From positions 248,001-312,000 of the forward strand of contig JACJYH010000005.1 in NCBI GenBank assembly GCA_020636195.1: DNA of 64,000 nt, in the 5' to 3' direction. Source of the stretch: Lewinellaceae bacterium (GTDB lineage: Bacteria; Bacteroidota; Bacteroidia; Chitinophagales; Saprospiraceae). This document shows positions 9,258-18,016 of this stretch, one piece after another (position 1 is the stretch's first letter; each line of letters opens with the position of its first letter). The notes below the pieces were generated by a model that had not been told where the DNA came from, did not search any database, and saw only the letters and a list, made by a program, of their open reading frames with translations. A program made the position numbers and the translations under genes.

Positions 9258-9917
9258 ATGGCATTGGATAAAATAGGTATTGCAAAACGCATCGCAAAAG
9301 AGCTTAAAGATGGATATTTTGTCAATCTGGGAATTGGCATTCCTACTCTCGTAGCCAACTACATTCCTGAGGGCATCGATGTAGATATTCAAAGCGAAAA
9401 TGGCGTATTGGGTATGGGGCCGTTCCCATATGAAGGTGAAGAAGATGCTGACATCATCAATGCCGGAAAACAAACCATCACCACACTACCAGGAGCAAGT
9501 TTTTTTGATTCTGCTATGAGCTTCAGTATGATCCGTGGCAAACATGTTGATCTCACGATTCTTGGTGCGATGGAAGTGTCAGATCAAGGAGATATTGCCA
9601 ATTGGAAAATTCCGGGCAAGATGGTCAAAGGTATGGGTGGTGCCATGGATTTGGTGGCATCGGCAGAAAACATCATCGTAGCCATGATGCATGTCAATAA
9701 AGCAGGTGAATCAAAACTATTGAAACAATGTACCTTGCCATTGACGGGAGTCAAGTGTGTCAAAAAAATTGTCACTGAACTAGCTGTTCTGGATGTCACG
9801 GACAGAGGTTTTAAACTTTTAGAACGAGCTCCAGGAGTCTCTGTTCAAGAAATTATTGATGCAACAGAAGGCGCATTGGTTGTGGAAGGGGAAATTCCGG
9901 AGATGGTGATAGATTGA
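9258..9917 (+). CDS. scoB: 3-oxoacid CoA-transferase subunit B
   Basis: 219 aa from ATG 9258. The beginning IAKRIAKELKDGYFVNLGIG leads to the catalytic motif SENGVLGMGP, in which the Glu of SENG is the residue that forms the glutamyl-CoA thioester. GGAMDLV and ALTGVKC-like segments (here LPLTGVKCVKKIVTELAV) follow. Together with the upstream gene it forms the heteromeric transferase. Typical length for the subunit (about 210-220 aa). Convergent with the aminopeptidase gene, 21 nt between stops and no visible terminator. Confidence 0.93.
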   Translation: MALDKIGIAKRIAKELKDGYFVNLGIGIPTLVANYIPEGIDVDIQSENGVLGMGPFPYEGEEDADIINAGKQTITTLPGASFFDSAMSFSMIRGKHVDLTILGAMEVSDQGDIANWKIPGKMVKGMGGAMDLVASAENIIVAMMHVNKAGESKLLKQCTLPLTGVKCVKKIVTELAVLDVTDRGFKLLERAPGVSVQEIIDATEGALVVEGEIPEMVID

Positions 9918-9938
9918 TCATTTACAACACTATCCTCA

Positions 9939-11717
9939 TCAAATCTTCTTGCATTTCTTCTTAAACCACGATTTTACTTCACCCTTCAGATAAGGAGAAA
10001 TCCGTTGATAACACTCGTCGTGATAGGCATTGATCCAATGTTTTTCATCACAACTCAACAATTTTTTATCTATTAATTTCTTCTCAAAAGGATATAAAGT
10101 GAGTGTTTCGAATTCTAAAAAGCCTTTATATTCTGATGCTTTTGCCACTATGAGGTTTTCTATGCGCATACCATAAGCGCCGTCTTCATAGTATCCAGGT
10201 TCATCACTCGTAAGCATTCCTACTTCGTGTACAGTTTTACCTCTTTCTGCAAAGCTCGGTGCAATGCCTTGTGGTGGTTCGTGCACATTGAGAAAATACC
10301 CTACACCGTGTCCCGTTCCATGAAGATAATTCAGTCCATGGCTCCACAAAAATTGGCGTGCCAAAGTATCAAGCTGGATGCCTGTGGTTCCTTTCGGAAA
10401 CTTAGTGCGTGCCACACAAATCATACCTTTTAATATCGATGTATAGCTGATTTTATGTTTCTTTTTTGGTTTACTCAGCGTAAATGTCCTAGTAATGTCC
10501 GTAGTTCCATCAAAATACTGCCCTCCACTATCCACTAATAGAATGCCTTTTGGCAAAATGGTCTTGCATGTATCTCTATGTGCATGATAGTGCACTATGG
10601 CACCATTACTTTGATAACCCACAATAGCAGCAAAACTTTCACCAAAATAATGCTCTTGCTGACTTCTGTATTCAGCTAGTTTGTCCGCAACATCGCATTC
10701 ATTTATAGACTTTTTTTGTTTGAGTGATTTTTCAATCCAATGGAAAGTGTGTGCAAGTGCTGCACCATCTTTTCGCATGGTATTTCTAAGGTGTTGTATT
10801 TCTACATTGGTTTTTATTGCTTTTTCCCACTTCGGTATGGATGGATGGTACTTGACCTTACATTGAATGGCGTCATACACACTTTGACTAATGGTACTTT
10901 CATCAACCAATAATGTTTGATCAGAACCCATAGAAGACAAGAATTGCAATAACTCTTCGTAAGGATGAAGCTTTACTTTTGCTTTTGTAAAATAACCTTT
11001 GACGTCTCGAGTAACCTTTCTTGCATCAATGAAAAGGTGTGCTGAAGTTTTATCTATAACTGCGTAGGCGATAGCCACAGGATTGTATTCTACATCATTA
11101 CCTCTTATGTTGAAACTCCAAGCAATATCATCTAATGTGGATAAAAACAAGGCATCGCCTCCTGCCATTTTTATTTTGTTGCGAATGACGCGAAGTTTTT
11201 CATTGATGGATTGTCCGGTGAAAGTTTCAGAGTGTATAAAAATAGGTGAAAGTGAATTTTCTGGCCTATCCTTCCAAATCATGGAGATAAGGTCTTTTTG
11301 ATACACCAATCCAATTTTTTTCTTGCTCAATGCATTTTGTAACCCGTCTATGGACTGTTTTGAAAACATGAACCCATTGACAGCGACAGAACTGCCGGCA
11401 GGCAAAGTTTCCAATAAATACTCTATGTGTGGTGAGCCGAATTGGTTGTACATTTTGTGGAGGGTAAATCCCGAATTCGCCAATTCCATCTCTGCTTGTA
11501 TGAAATAACGGCTGTCAGTCCATAATCCTGCGTGGTCGTGTGTTACAATGACCAAACCTGCTGATCCTGTGAATCCACTGATCCAAGCTCTCTCTTGCCA
11601 GTGTGGAGATACGTATTCGCTTTGGTGTGGGTCATTGCTTGGGATGATGACAGCATCAATTTTTTGCGATTTCATGACCTTTCGGAGCTCGGCTAATTTT
11701 TTTTGTGTGGTATCCAT
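9939..11717 (-). CDS. pepP: Xaa-Pro aminopeptidase (M24B family)
   Basis: 592 aa, the length of the large three-domain aminopeptidase P form. Two creatinase-like N-terminal domains (opening KKLAELRKVMKSQKIDAVIIP, then PHQSEYVSPHWQERAWISGFTGSAG) precede the pita-bread catalytic domain. Metal ligands are visible: DSGGQYFDGTTDITRT (two Asp, about residues 400-410), HGTGHGVGYFLNVHE (His, about 465), SDEPGYYEDGAYGMRIEN (Glu, about 500-510). It removes N-terminal residues preceding proline and uses two Mn2+/Co2+. No signal peptide, so cytoplasmic. Confidence 0.93.
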   Translation of the reverse strand: MDTTQKKLAELRKVMKSQKIDAVIIPSNDPHQSEYVSPHWQERAWISGFTGSAGLVIVTHDHAGLWTDSRYFIQAEMELANSGFTLHKMYNQFGSPHIEYLLETLPAGSSVAVNGFMFSKQSIDGLQNALSKKKIGLVYQKDLISMIWKDRPENSLSPIFIHSETFTGQSINEKLRVIRNKIKMAGGDALFLSTLDDIAWSFNIRGNDVEYNPVAIAYAVIDKTSAHLFIDARKVTRDVKGYFTKAKVKLHPYEELLQFLSSMGSDQTLLVDESTISQSVYDAIQCKVKYHPSIPKWEKAIKTNVEIQHLRNTMRKDGAALAHTFHWIEKSLKQKKSINECDVADKLAEYRSQQEHYFGESFAAIVGYQSNGAIVHYHAHRDTCKTILPKGILLVDSGGQYFDGTTDITRTFTLSKPKKKHKISYTSILKGMICVARTKFPKGTTGIQLDTLARQFLWSHGLNYLHGTGHGVGYFLNVHEPPQGIAPSFAERGKTVHEVGMLTSDEPGYYEDGAYGMRIENLIVAKASEYKGFLEFETLTLYPFEKKLIDKKLLSCDEKHWINAYHDECYQRISPYLKGEVKSWFKKKCKKI

Positions 11718-11817
11718 ATTCGGGATTTATTGATATTGGTAAATGGCAAATAATTAGATGATTTCAAAATGAATAAAATAAATATTATAAAAATATCTAA
11801 TATATAAAAATTATCCT

Positions 11818-11825
11818 TAAATTTG
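11818..11825 (+). promoter_or_regulatory. Putative -7 box upstream of rpoN
   Basis: TAAATTTG matches the Bacteroidota -7 consensus and lies about 125 nt before the rpoN start, which would leave a long leader. No convincing -33 box. Confidence 0.3.
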
Positions 11826-11950
11826 CGGTGTAAATATAGGACATTTTATACTATTCACGAGTGAATGGCGAGAATATTATCGACTTTAAGCAGTGAATTT
11901 ATGAATGTCTAGGAAGTATCATTTTAGTCAAAAACCCATATTTCATCGCC

Positions 11951-13456
11951 ATGATTAAGCAAAGTCTTAACCAGAAAATGTTACAGAAGCTGTCTCCACA
12001 ACAGATACAGCTTATGAAGTTATTGCAGATTCCCACGGCAAACTTAGAAGAGAGAATCAAAGAGGAGTTAGAAGCCAATCCTGCTTTGGATGAAGGTGAT
12101 GATGCTGAAAAAAATGTTTTTGATTTAGAATCAGAAGGGTACAACAGTTCTGAAGGTGAAACCTCTGGTGACCATAACGATGAAAAGGAATTTGAGTTTG
12201 ATGACTACCTCAATGAATACCTTGAAGACGATCCGGCTTCGTACAAAATGAAAGGTGATGACTTTGTGGATGAAGAAGAAAGGCGCATGCCCGTTCCTGT
12301 AGAAAACACATTTCATGAATTGTTAGAAAAGCAGTTGGGTTTGCTTGACCTCAATTCTGAAGAATACCTCATAGCGAAACATATCATTGGATCCATAGAT
12401 GAAGATGGATATCTAAGGAGAGAACCCAAAGCCCTTGTCAACGATATTCTTTTTACGTACCAGCTACAGACTGACTTGGAAACGATTGAATGTTTGATTT
12501 GTAAAATTCAAAAGTTTGAACCTGCCGGCATCTGTTCCAGAACACTGCAAGAATGTTTGATGTTACAATTGACAGACAAATTTGAAAAATCCATTGATCC
12601 TGAAGTCAAAGAATCCCGTAGGATAGCTTTGAAGTTATTGAAAGATTTCTTTGAAGAATTTACAAAGAAGCATTACATCAGAATGCGTAAAATGTTGAAC
12701 CTTTCGGAATCAGACCTAAAAGCTGCTATCGATGAAATTCTAAAATTGAATCCAAAGCCCGCCGGCACAGTTGAAGGTAATGCAATCGCAAACCAATACA
12801 TCATACCGGATTTTATCATTTCCAATAGAGATGGTGAATTAGAGCTCAATCTGAATAGTAAAAACGCACCAGATTTACGTATCAATGATCAGTACATGGA
12901 TATGCTGAAAGGATACAAAGAAACCATTCAAGGTAGGAAGGCTACTAGGCCAGAAAAGGAAGCTGTTTTATTTATAAAGCAAAAAATCGACAGCGCCAAA
13001 TGGTTCATCGATGCCATAAAGCAGCGCCAAAACACGCTCTACAGAACCATGTATGCCATCATGCAGTATCAACAAGAATATTTCTCCACGGGTGACGATA
13101 GAAGAATAAAACCTATGATCCTCAAAGATGTCGCTGAGGTGACGGGTTTGGACATTTCTACGGTCAGTAGAGTAGCAAATTCAAAGTTTGTGCAGACGGA
13201 ATTTGGAGCAAGAAGGTTAAAGGATTTTTTCTCAGAATCCATGCAGACGCAAGATGGAAGTGAAGTTTCTACCCTTGAAATAAAAACCATCCTCGGTGAT
13301 GAGGTTGCAAAAGAAGATAAGCGCAAACCACTTTCTGATGAGCGCCTCATGGAGATATTGTCGGTAAAAGGGTACAATATCGCCAGACGTACCATTGCAA
13401 AATATCGGGAGCAACTGAATATTCCTGTGGCTCGGCTGAGAAAGGAGCTAGTTTGA
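11951..13456 (+). CDS. rpoN: RNA polymerase sigma-54 factor
   Basis: 501 aa. Region I at the N-terminus is Gln/Leu-rich (QSLNQKMLQKLSPQQIQLMK, then LLQIPTANLEERIKEELEAN), as needed for activator-dependent opening. An acidic region II follows (about residues 40-105). The core-binding domain has the SIDEDGYL and KIQKFEPAGICSRTLQECL repeats. The C-terminal HTH and the RpoN box (ARRTIAKYREQLNIP, about residues 476-490) recognise -24/-12 promoters. All regions are present and the length is normal. Two sites in this window fit the -24/-12 pattern (see 47809 and 53250). Confidence 0.97.
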   Translation: MIKQSLNQKMLQKLSPQQIQLMKLLQIPTANLEERIKEELEANPALDEGDDAEKNVFDLESEGYNSSEGETSGDHNDEKEFEFDDYLNEYLEDDPASYKMKGDDFVDEEERRMPVPVENTFHELLEKQLGLLDLNSEEYLIAKHIIGSIDEDGYLRREPKALVNDILFTYQLQTDLETIECLICKIQKFEPAGICSRTLQECLMLQLTDKFEKSIDPEVKESRRIALKLLKDFFEEFTKKHYIRMRKMLNLSESDLKAAIDEILKLNPKPAGTVEGNAIANQYIIPDFIISNRDGELELNLNSKNAPDLRINDQYMDMLKGYKETIQGRKATRPEKEAVLFIKQKIDSAKWFIDAIKQRQNTLYRTMYAIMQYQQEYFSTGDDRRIKPMILKDVAEVTGLDISTVSRVANSKFVQTEFGARRLKDFFSESMQTQDGSEVSTLEIKTILGDEVAKEDKRKPLSDERLMEILSVKGYNIARRTIAKYREQLNIPVARLRKELV

Positions 13457-13535
13457 TTAAGTACCTTTTCATTTTTGTGGATTGCTCTAACTTTTTGTCA
13501 TTTAGTTTGTTTATCGTGAAAAAGTTTTTAATATT

Positions 13536-13832
13536 ATGACCTTTGACGATATCTATTCTGCGGTTGAAGCCCAAGCTGGCAATGTCACTGCTTTCGGTGC
13601 AAAATTAAAATTTGAATTGGGTGATAATGTCATCCTCATTGATGGAACCGGAGACAAAAATGTGGTTTCTAAAGATAATGGTGAAGCTGCGTGCACCATC
13701 TCAACAGATGAAGATACCTTCATAAAGTTAAAGAATGGAGACTTGAATCCAATGATGGCTGTGATGACCGGAAAGGTCAAAATCAAAGGCGATATGGGTT
13801 TGGCTATGAAACTACAGTCGCTGATTCAGTAA
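13536..13832 (+). CDS. SCP2 sterol-binding-domain protein
   Basis: 98 aa. The sequence is a single small SCP2 fold: KFELGDNVILIDGTG, CTISTDEDTFIKLKNGDLNP and the end MTGKVKIKGDMGLAMKLQ, which is the conserved GKLKIKGDMGLAMKL signature. Members bind lipids or acyl-CoA in a hydrophobic tunnel and are often single-domain proteins of about 100 aa in bacteria. It starts 80 nt after rpoN on the same strand. Co-transcription is possible, but no functional link is known. Confidence 0.85.
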   Translation: MTFDDIYSAVEAQAGNVTAFGAKLKFELGDNVILIDGTGDKNVVSKDNGEAACTISTDEDTFIKLKNGDLNPMMAVMTGKVKIKGDMGLAMKLQSLIQ

Positions 13833-13861
13833 CTGCATCTATTTTATCCAATATTTTGGCA

Positions 13862-15310
13862 TTAATCTGCCGTTCTTACCACTGTGTTTTCTTGAATCCA
13901 GCACGGTACAAAGTAACTTTCTCCGGCTTTAATTCCACGGAAAAAGATGTCTTCTTTTTTAGGCATGAATTGTGTGTATCTGCTGATCAGTGCATTTGCT
14001 TCTGACGCCACAGAACCATCTATACTTTTGGCTTTATTCCACATGTCGATAGCCGGCCACGTCACAACTTGACTTTCCCATCCTCTTCCAGTTCCACATA
14101 ATGGGCCGCTAGACGCATAAAGGTTGCCTATCAAAATATAAGGTGCGCCCCAATTGGGTTTTTGTTTGGCGGCATCCAAAGCATATTGCCTTGATTTTGG
14201 AAAATTTCTTAAATCGCGATAATAGATCTTCGCTATCAGGAGCAAGTACTTGGCTTTGGTTTCACTATCATTGCTTTGCGCTATACACTCATCATAAGAC
14301 TGGATGGCTTTAGTGTATTTTCCATCAGAATAATAGCTATTTCCTTGGGCAGCGCAGCTGATTTGTGGTGGCGCTACATAGCACTTAGTATCCTTTGCCT
14401 GTTTGACTTCCACCAATCTCGAATCAGAACTTGGACATTCACCACGTAACATACGGGCATAAGCCATATTGATGATTTCACAGCTATCTGGATATGCTTT
14501 AAATAACTCATAATATTTCGATGCATAATATTCGCATTCATAGAAGTCATCTATCCCTTCTAATGCTTCCAATCTGTCAGGTGCATAATCTTGTATAACA
14601 GACCAAGTGTCACACGCTTGTCCTTTGCAAGTGGCAACTCCCTTCTTGATAGCCTTATCTATCAATGAAGCATATTTTCTGCCCTCTTCCACGGAGACGC
14701 TACCATTGATCGCGCCATTGTAGAGTAAACGGGTAAAAGGATTGATGACGAAGTAATCTGCATCGACGCCTTTTACATCAAAGTTTGACTTCAATAAATC
14801 ATAGATGTGGGCTTCACTTGTATAGTCAGGGTAGTAATAAAAGTAATCGAATCCTTTCAAACCATTAACGTAGGCTTCATCACCGAAACATTCCTTGCGT
14901 TTGTCGTAGATCATCATAACAGTGTCCACATATAATTTCTTCAATTTTATATCCGTTGTTTGGTCAAACATAGATTTGAAAATCGCTACACCATCATCAA
15001 AGTGATATTTTACTTTACCATTCGAGCCTGGTGCCAATTGGTAGGCGATTCTCCAGTGCTGTAAAGCTTCAGGAAGTCTATTGTATTTCATTTCATCCTT
15101 ATATAATACAAAGGCTGTTTCTGCTCTTTCACGATCATAACCTGAAAGGTTATTGAAGCTTTGGCAAGGACTTATAGGTTCTTGCTTTGGTGGTGACGGA
15201 GGTTCAGGAGTTGGTGGTGCTGTGATGGTTGTACCCGTTTTTGGTGTACAAGACCATAACATTAGAATGGTGAAATATAAGACCGCTGAGTATTTAATGT
15301 TTGAATGCAT
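13862..15310 (-). CDS. TPR-containing lipoprotein, function unknown
   Basis: 482 aa. Signal peptide with lipobox LWSC (lipidated Cys21), then a Pro/Thr-rich linker (TGTTITAPPTPEPPSPPK). The mature protein has helical repeats of TPR type: ERAETAFVLYKDEMKYNRLPEA near residue 58 and, best preserved, NSYYSDGKYTKAIQSYDECIA with YLLLIAKIYYRDLRNFPKSR and KQKPNWGAPYILIGNLYAS at about residues 320-410. Several Cys pairs suggest an exported, oxidised protein. This type is common in Saprospiraceae envelopes, where it may be a scaffold. No specific partner is visible here. 29 nt convergent gap to the SCP2 gene. Confidence 0.7.
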   Translation of the reverse strand: MHSNIKYSAVLYFTILMLWSCTPKTGTTITAPPTPEPPSPPKQEPISPCQSFNNLSGYDRERAETAFVLYKDEMKYNRLPEALQHWRIAYQLAPGSNGKVKYHFDDGVAIFKSMFDQTTDIKLKKLYVDTVMMIYDKRKECFGDEAYVNGLKGFDYFYYYPDYTSEAHIYDLLKSNFDVKGVDADYFVINPFTRLLYNGAINGSVSVEEGRKYASLIDKAIKKGVATCKGQACDTWSVIQDYAPDRLEALEGIDDFYECEYYASKYYELFKAYPDSCEIINMAYARMLRGECPSSDSRLVEVKQAKDTKCYVAPPQISCAAQGNSYYSDGKYTKAIQSYDECIAQSNDSETKAKYLLLIAKIYYRDLRNFPKSRQYALDAAKQKPNWGAPYILIGNLYASSGPLCGTGRGWESQVVTWPAIDMWNKAKSIDGSVASEANALISRYTQFMPKKEDIFFRGIKAGESYFVPCWIQENTVVRTAD

Positions 15311-15558
15311 ACTATAAAAAATAAGGATATCTTAAAATATTGATTGTAAGTTGTTTAAACTTGTTTTTTACTAAATATTAAAGCAAATGAAATATTCATT
15401 TCTTCAAATAAAAACACAAATATGGGTAAAAATATTTTATTAATGATGTTCTAGAATAGGAATATGGTGTGACCAATTGATGAAGTTTACCCAATATTGA
15501 TTTTTTTCTTTGGCCAAAGCAGTAGGGGAAATTCTTTTGTAGACTTTTTACTTTAAGA

Positions 15559-16455
15559 CTATAATCTTTTGTTGTCACTTAAAATAGATCGAACCTCTTC
15601 CATGGTTAAATCAGTGATGGTGGATATCACAGATATTTCAATATTATTATCAAAACTTTTCAAAACAAATTCCTTTTTTCCTTCAATTTTTCCTTTTTGG
15701 GTACCCATTTCGAAGCCTTCCTTCTTGCCTTTAGCTTCTGCATCCGCGATGAGTGTCCTTTCTGTTCGGATGGTATCCCAATATCTGTCGTATGCTTCGA
15801 GTTCTGCCTTGGTATAGGCGCTCTCTTTTGTTAACTCCAATGCTTGAGCTATCTCTGGAACAGACATCAAATCTTTAAGCAATGTTTCGTCTATCATTTC
15901 GGTACCATTTTCTATCTCAGATAAGTAACGCAACCATAACACGTTTAGTTTCTTCTCTATTATGTTTTTCGGCTTAAACTTCGGCAATTCTACAAATACT
16001 AGTTGAAGTCCTTCTATTATTTTATGGCTGTCTTCATTATGAACCAATCTGTAGTGGTGATAGTAGTTTTCTGCATCATCATCGAAAATCTCATTGACAA
16101 TACTGAGAGCATATACAGGTTGGAGGCCGCTATATTCTACGCCCTTGTCTAATTGTCTGACATAGGCTTTGGCTGCATTGAAGAGGACGCGACTTTTGAA
16201 GCTATCTGTCCATAGCATTTGCATTTCTACTATAAACTGTCGTCCTTTATTGTCTTCGCATCTGACATCAACGATTGAGTTTTTGATGATCATGGGAAGT
16301 TCAGGAACGAGTTCAGTGGGAAGGTAATCTATATTTTGTATAACTTGATCCACTTCCAATGGGAGAAGCGCATTGAGAAAACTCTTGAGGATGTTGGCAT
16401 GTTCGCCGAAAACCCTTTTGAAAATCAAATCATTTTTTGGATCAAGGTAGCGCAT
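15559..16455 (-). CDS. Rpn family PD-(D/E)XK nuclease / putative transposase
   Basis: 298 aa. It opens with RYLDPKNDLIFKRVFGEH, the signature of the Rpn (recombination-promoting nuclease, PDDEXK_2) family. The active-site pattern is visible as D63 in SIVDVRCED and E77-x-Q79 in FIVEMQM. A C-terminal helical tail (MSVPEIAQALELTKESAYTK, then YDRYWDTIRTERTLIADAEA) ends in a charged KGKKEGFEMGTQKGKIEGKKE linker. Rpn proteins cleave DNA and stimulate RecA-independent recombination. They are often multi-copy in Bacteroidota. It lies at the left edge of an AT-rich accessory island and is followed upstream by a truncated copy of itself. Confidence 0.9.
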   Translation of the reverse strand: MRYLDPKNDLIFKRVFGEHANILKSFLNALLPLEVDQVIQNIDYLPTELVPELPMIIKNSIVDVRCEDNKGRQFIVEMQMLWTDSFKSRVLFNAAKAYVRQLDKGVEYSGLQPVYALSIVNEIFDDDAENYYHHYRLVHNEDSHKIIEGLQLVFVELPKFKPKNIIEKKLNVLWLRYLSEIENGTEMIDETLLKDLMSVPEIAQALELTKESAYTKAELEAYDRYWDTIRTERTLIADAEAKGKKEGFEMGTQKGKIEGKKEFVLKSFDNNIEISVISTITDLTMEEVRSILSDNKRL

Positions 16456-16562
16456 GACACAAATATAGGTATAAAATGATTGGCATCCGATAATTTTTGT
16501 ATTTCACACTTTGTGCAATAGTAATCTTTTTTAGCTTTGGTCTATAATCATCATCTCAAAGA

Positions 16563-16955
16563 CTATAATCTTTTATTGTCAATTAAAATAGATCGAACCT
16601 CCTCCACGGTTAAATCTGTGATTGCGGATATCACAGATATTTCAATATTATTATCAAAACTTTTCAAAACAAATTCCTTTGTTCCTTCAATTTTCCCTTC
16701 AATTTTCCCTTCAATTTTCCCTTTTTTGGTACCCATTTCGAAACCTTCCTTCTTGCCTTTAGCTTCTGCATCTACGATGAGTGTCCTTTCTGTTCGGATG
16801 GTATCCCAATGTCTGTCGTATACTTCGAGTTCTGCCTTGGTATAAGCGCTCTCTTTTGTTAACTCCAATGCTTGCGCTATCTCTGGAACAGACATCAAAT
16901 CTTTAAGATACTTCCACCCAATATTCAGACCACTTGTATAATAAAATTTTTCCAA
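16563..16955 (-). pseudogene. Truncated tandem copy of the Rpn gene (C-terminal part only)
   Basis: From 16563 to 16907 the sequence repeats the last ~115 codons of the intact Rpn gene (from LKDLMSVPEIAQ to the end, about 90% identical by eye). The nuclease domain is missing. The first 16 codons of the ORF (MEKFYYTSGLNIGWKY) have no counterpart. The homology begins at the shared sequence AGACTATAATCTTTT and stops at AAATCTTTAAG. The KIEG codon unit (12 bp) is present three times (about 16686-16721) against once in the intact gene. Either a relic of an adjacent full-length copy or a duplicated 3' end; I see no promoter. Confidence 0.8.
16686..16721. repeat. Three tandem copies of a 12-bp unit (KIEG codons)
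   Basis: TTCAATTTTCCC occurs three times in a row inside the truncated Rpn copy. On the minus strand it encodes GKIE units of a charged linker. The intact paralogue at 15559-16455 has one unit, so the array is length-variable, probably by slippage. Confidence 0.85.
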
Positions 16956-17060
16956 TAATCGAAGATTGCAACTGCGATCCTGAATTTTTCGAAATTACAA
17001 TTTTTAATCATTTAGCTTTAAGGTACATGGTACTCTCATATTCTGCCTTTTCAATTGTAA

Positions 17061-17318
17061 TTTAACTTTCCTTGCCATAAAAATTCAGTTGGCTATCCTA
17101 CATGTATTCTATCAGGCATTTCACATATGGTCTCCATTGGTGGTACAGAATTTGGAGTAGATATTGGTGGAGGTGTTGGATATGCAAATACAGATAATAA
17201 AGATGGGAAATTTTATAATAGAATAAATATGATGTCGTGTAATGTTGGCTTTACTGGATCTCCACTAAATGTAAGTTTTTCGTATTTTGGAAATAATACT
17301 ATTTTCGATGAGCGATAA
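17061..17318 (+). pseudogene. Orphan C-terminal tail of an RHS/polymorphic-toxin-like protein
   Basis: An open frame of 85 codons without a plausible start of its own (it opens after a stop at 17058; an ATG is at 17127). The translated piece is Gly-rich and strand-like: GTEFGVDIGGGVGYANTD, then FTGSPLNVSFSYFGN. Its style resembles the very end of the RHS protein at 20573 (FGIGVAASYANSTYNNK). It overlaps by 11 nt the start of the next gene, a small membrane protein, as toxin tails overlap immunity genes. I infer a displaced 3' end of a toxin gene. No RHS core is left here. Confidence 0.5.
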
Positions 17319-17709
17319 AAGAATTACAATTATTATCATAACAATTAGCATTTTTCTGGGTATATTTTTCTCTTACCTGGATACAAAAAATGCTATTAGA
17401 ATACATAAAAAATTAAAATCATTAGATGTGCGTTTTGAAGATTCCTTGTATTTTGAAATAAACTATATAAAATGGGACGGTTATTTGAAATGTTATGTCT
17501 CAAATGACTCAATGTCGTGGTGTGGTAGATATGATAGCTATGATAATGAAAGTGACAATAACAGGTTTGATAGAAATGTTGATAATTTTAAAATTCTTTC
17601 AAAAAAAGCAAACTGTGACACATTAATAACAATAGATAGATATAGGCAACTAAGGTATTATAATATTAGGTCAGGGCCATGTTATGAGGGAGAGAAAAAA
17701 GGTTGGTAG
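17308..17709 (+). CDS. Small single-TM protein downstream of an RHS-like tail (immunity-like?)
   Basis: 133 aa from ATG 17308 (the frame is open seven codons further up). One N-terminal membrane anchor (RITIIIITISIFLGIFFSYL) followed by a soluble domain. The domain begins KLKSLDVRFEDSLYFEINYI and contains KILSKKANCDTLITIDRYRQ. These two blocks line up with KLKIIDFRDSLHLQVKSIK and SVLKEKNSNRFIFIFNDGIR of the gene at 20586, so the two proteins appear paralogous. Both directly follow an RHS/glycine-rich C-terminal piece. I infer a membrane-anchored immunity or companion protein. No named family is recognised. Confidence 0.6.
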   Translation: MSDKRITIIIITISIFLGIFFSYLDTKNAIRIHKKLKSLDVRFEDSLYFEINYIKWDGYLKCYVSNDSMSWCGRYDSYDNESDNNRFDRNVDNFKILSKKANCDTLITIDRYRQLRYYNIRSGPCYEGEKKGW

Positions 17710-17716
17710 TTAAATT

Positions 17717-17750
17717 TCCCCTGTTTGGCGTAGTGCGCAACTATGCCGCA
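17717..17750. repeat. REP-like hairpin a
   Basis: Conserved head TCCCCTG then TTTGGCG. The hairpin is GGCGTAGT (17727-17734) with ACTATGCC (17740-17747), with one G-T wobble. The same head precedes the hairpins at 21112 and 21718. It lies 8 nt after the stop of the small membrane protein gene. Confidence 0.65.
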
Positions 17751-17851
17751 GTGTTTGTTGTGGTTTTGCCATAAAAATCCTGGCAGATTGATTGATAATA
17801 AATATCTTTGAATTTTATGAATGAGGTAAATGCTAGGCCAAATAGAATATA

Positions 17852-17886
17852 CGTATCTAAAAGACGTAGGTTCAGACTACGCCTAG
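17852..17886. repeat. REP-like hairpin b
   Basis: GACGTAG (17863-17869) can pair with CTACGCC (17877-17883), one mismatch. On the minus strand it reads GCTAGGCGTAG, similar to the GCTGGCG head of the other copies. On the plus strand ACGTATCT and AGGTTCA recur in hairpin d (21057). Confidence 0.5.
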
Positions 17887-17887
17887 C

Positions 17888-18014
17888 GGTGTCAATCTTG
17901 GCAAACTATGACTAGGCAACAAATATATATGGAAGGTGTAAGAATTATGAATATGTTTCATCCAGCAGGACAAAACCCTAATATTTGTTTACCTATAAGA
18001 TTTAAAGGAATTTA
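17888..18014 (+). pseudogene. Relic of a toxin C-terminus in front of an immunity-like gene
   Basis: An open frame of 41 codons ends at the TAA at 18012-18014. Its last 22 residues read MNMFHPAGQNPNICLPIRFK and then GI. The stop is followed after two nt by the ATG of the next gene, the tight arrangement of toxin-immunity pairs. The frame opens after a stop at 17885-17887, inside or beside REP-like hairpin b. The segment is too short to be a domain. I infer that the rest of the toxin was lost and only its last codons remained, coupled to the immunity gene. Confidence 0.5.
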
Positions 18015-18016
18015 AA

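Larger units (their letters stand above)
17710..18016. other. Intergenic region with two REP-like hairpins and a toxin-tail relic
   Basis: The 307-nt gap holds REP-like hairpins a (17717-17750) and b (17852-17886) and, from 17888, the coding relic of a toxin tail that ends next to the Imm11-like gene. Between the hairpins I see only AT-rich sequence without a frame longer than about 25 codons. Confidence 0.6.

Noticed and set aside
15396..15578. 60-aa minus-strand ORF overlapping the end of the Rpn gene
   Set aside because: Overlaps the Rpn 3' end, has no start context or family, and has the base composition of the intergenic sequence.
16686..16721. Three tandem 12-bp units as a CRISPR-like array
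   Set aside because: The units are directly adjacent without spacers and encode a KIEG linker in an Rpn copy. No cas genes are present.
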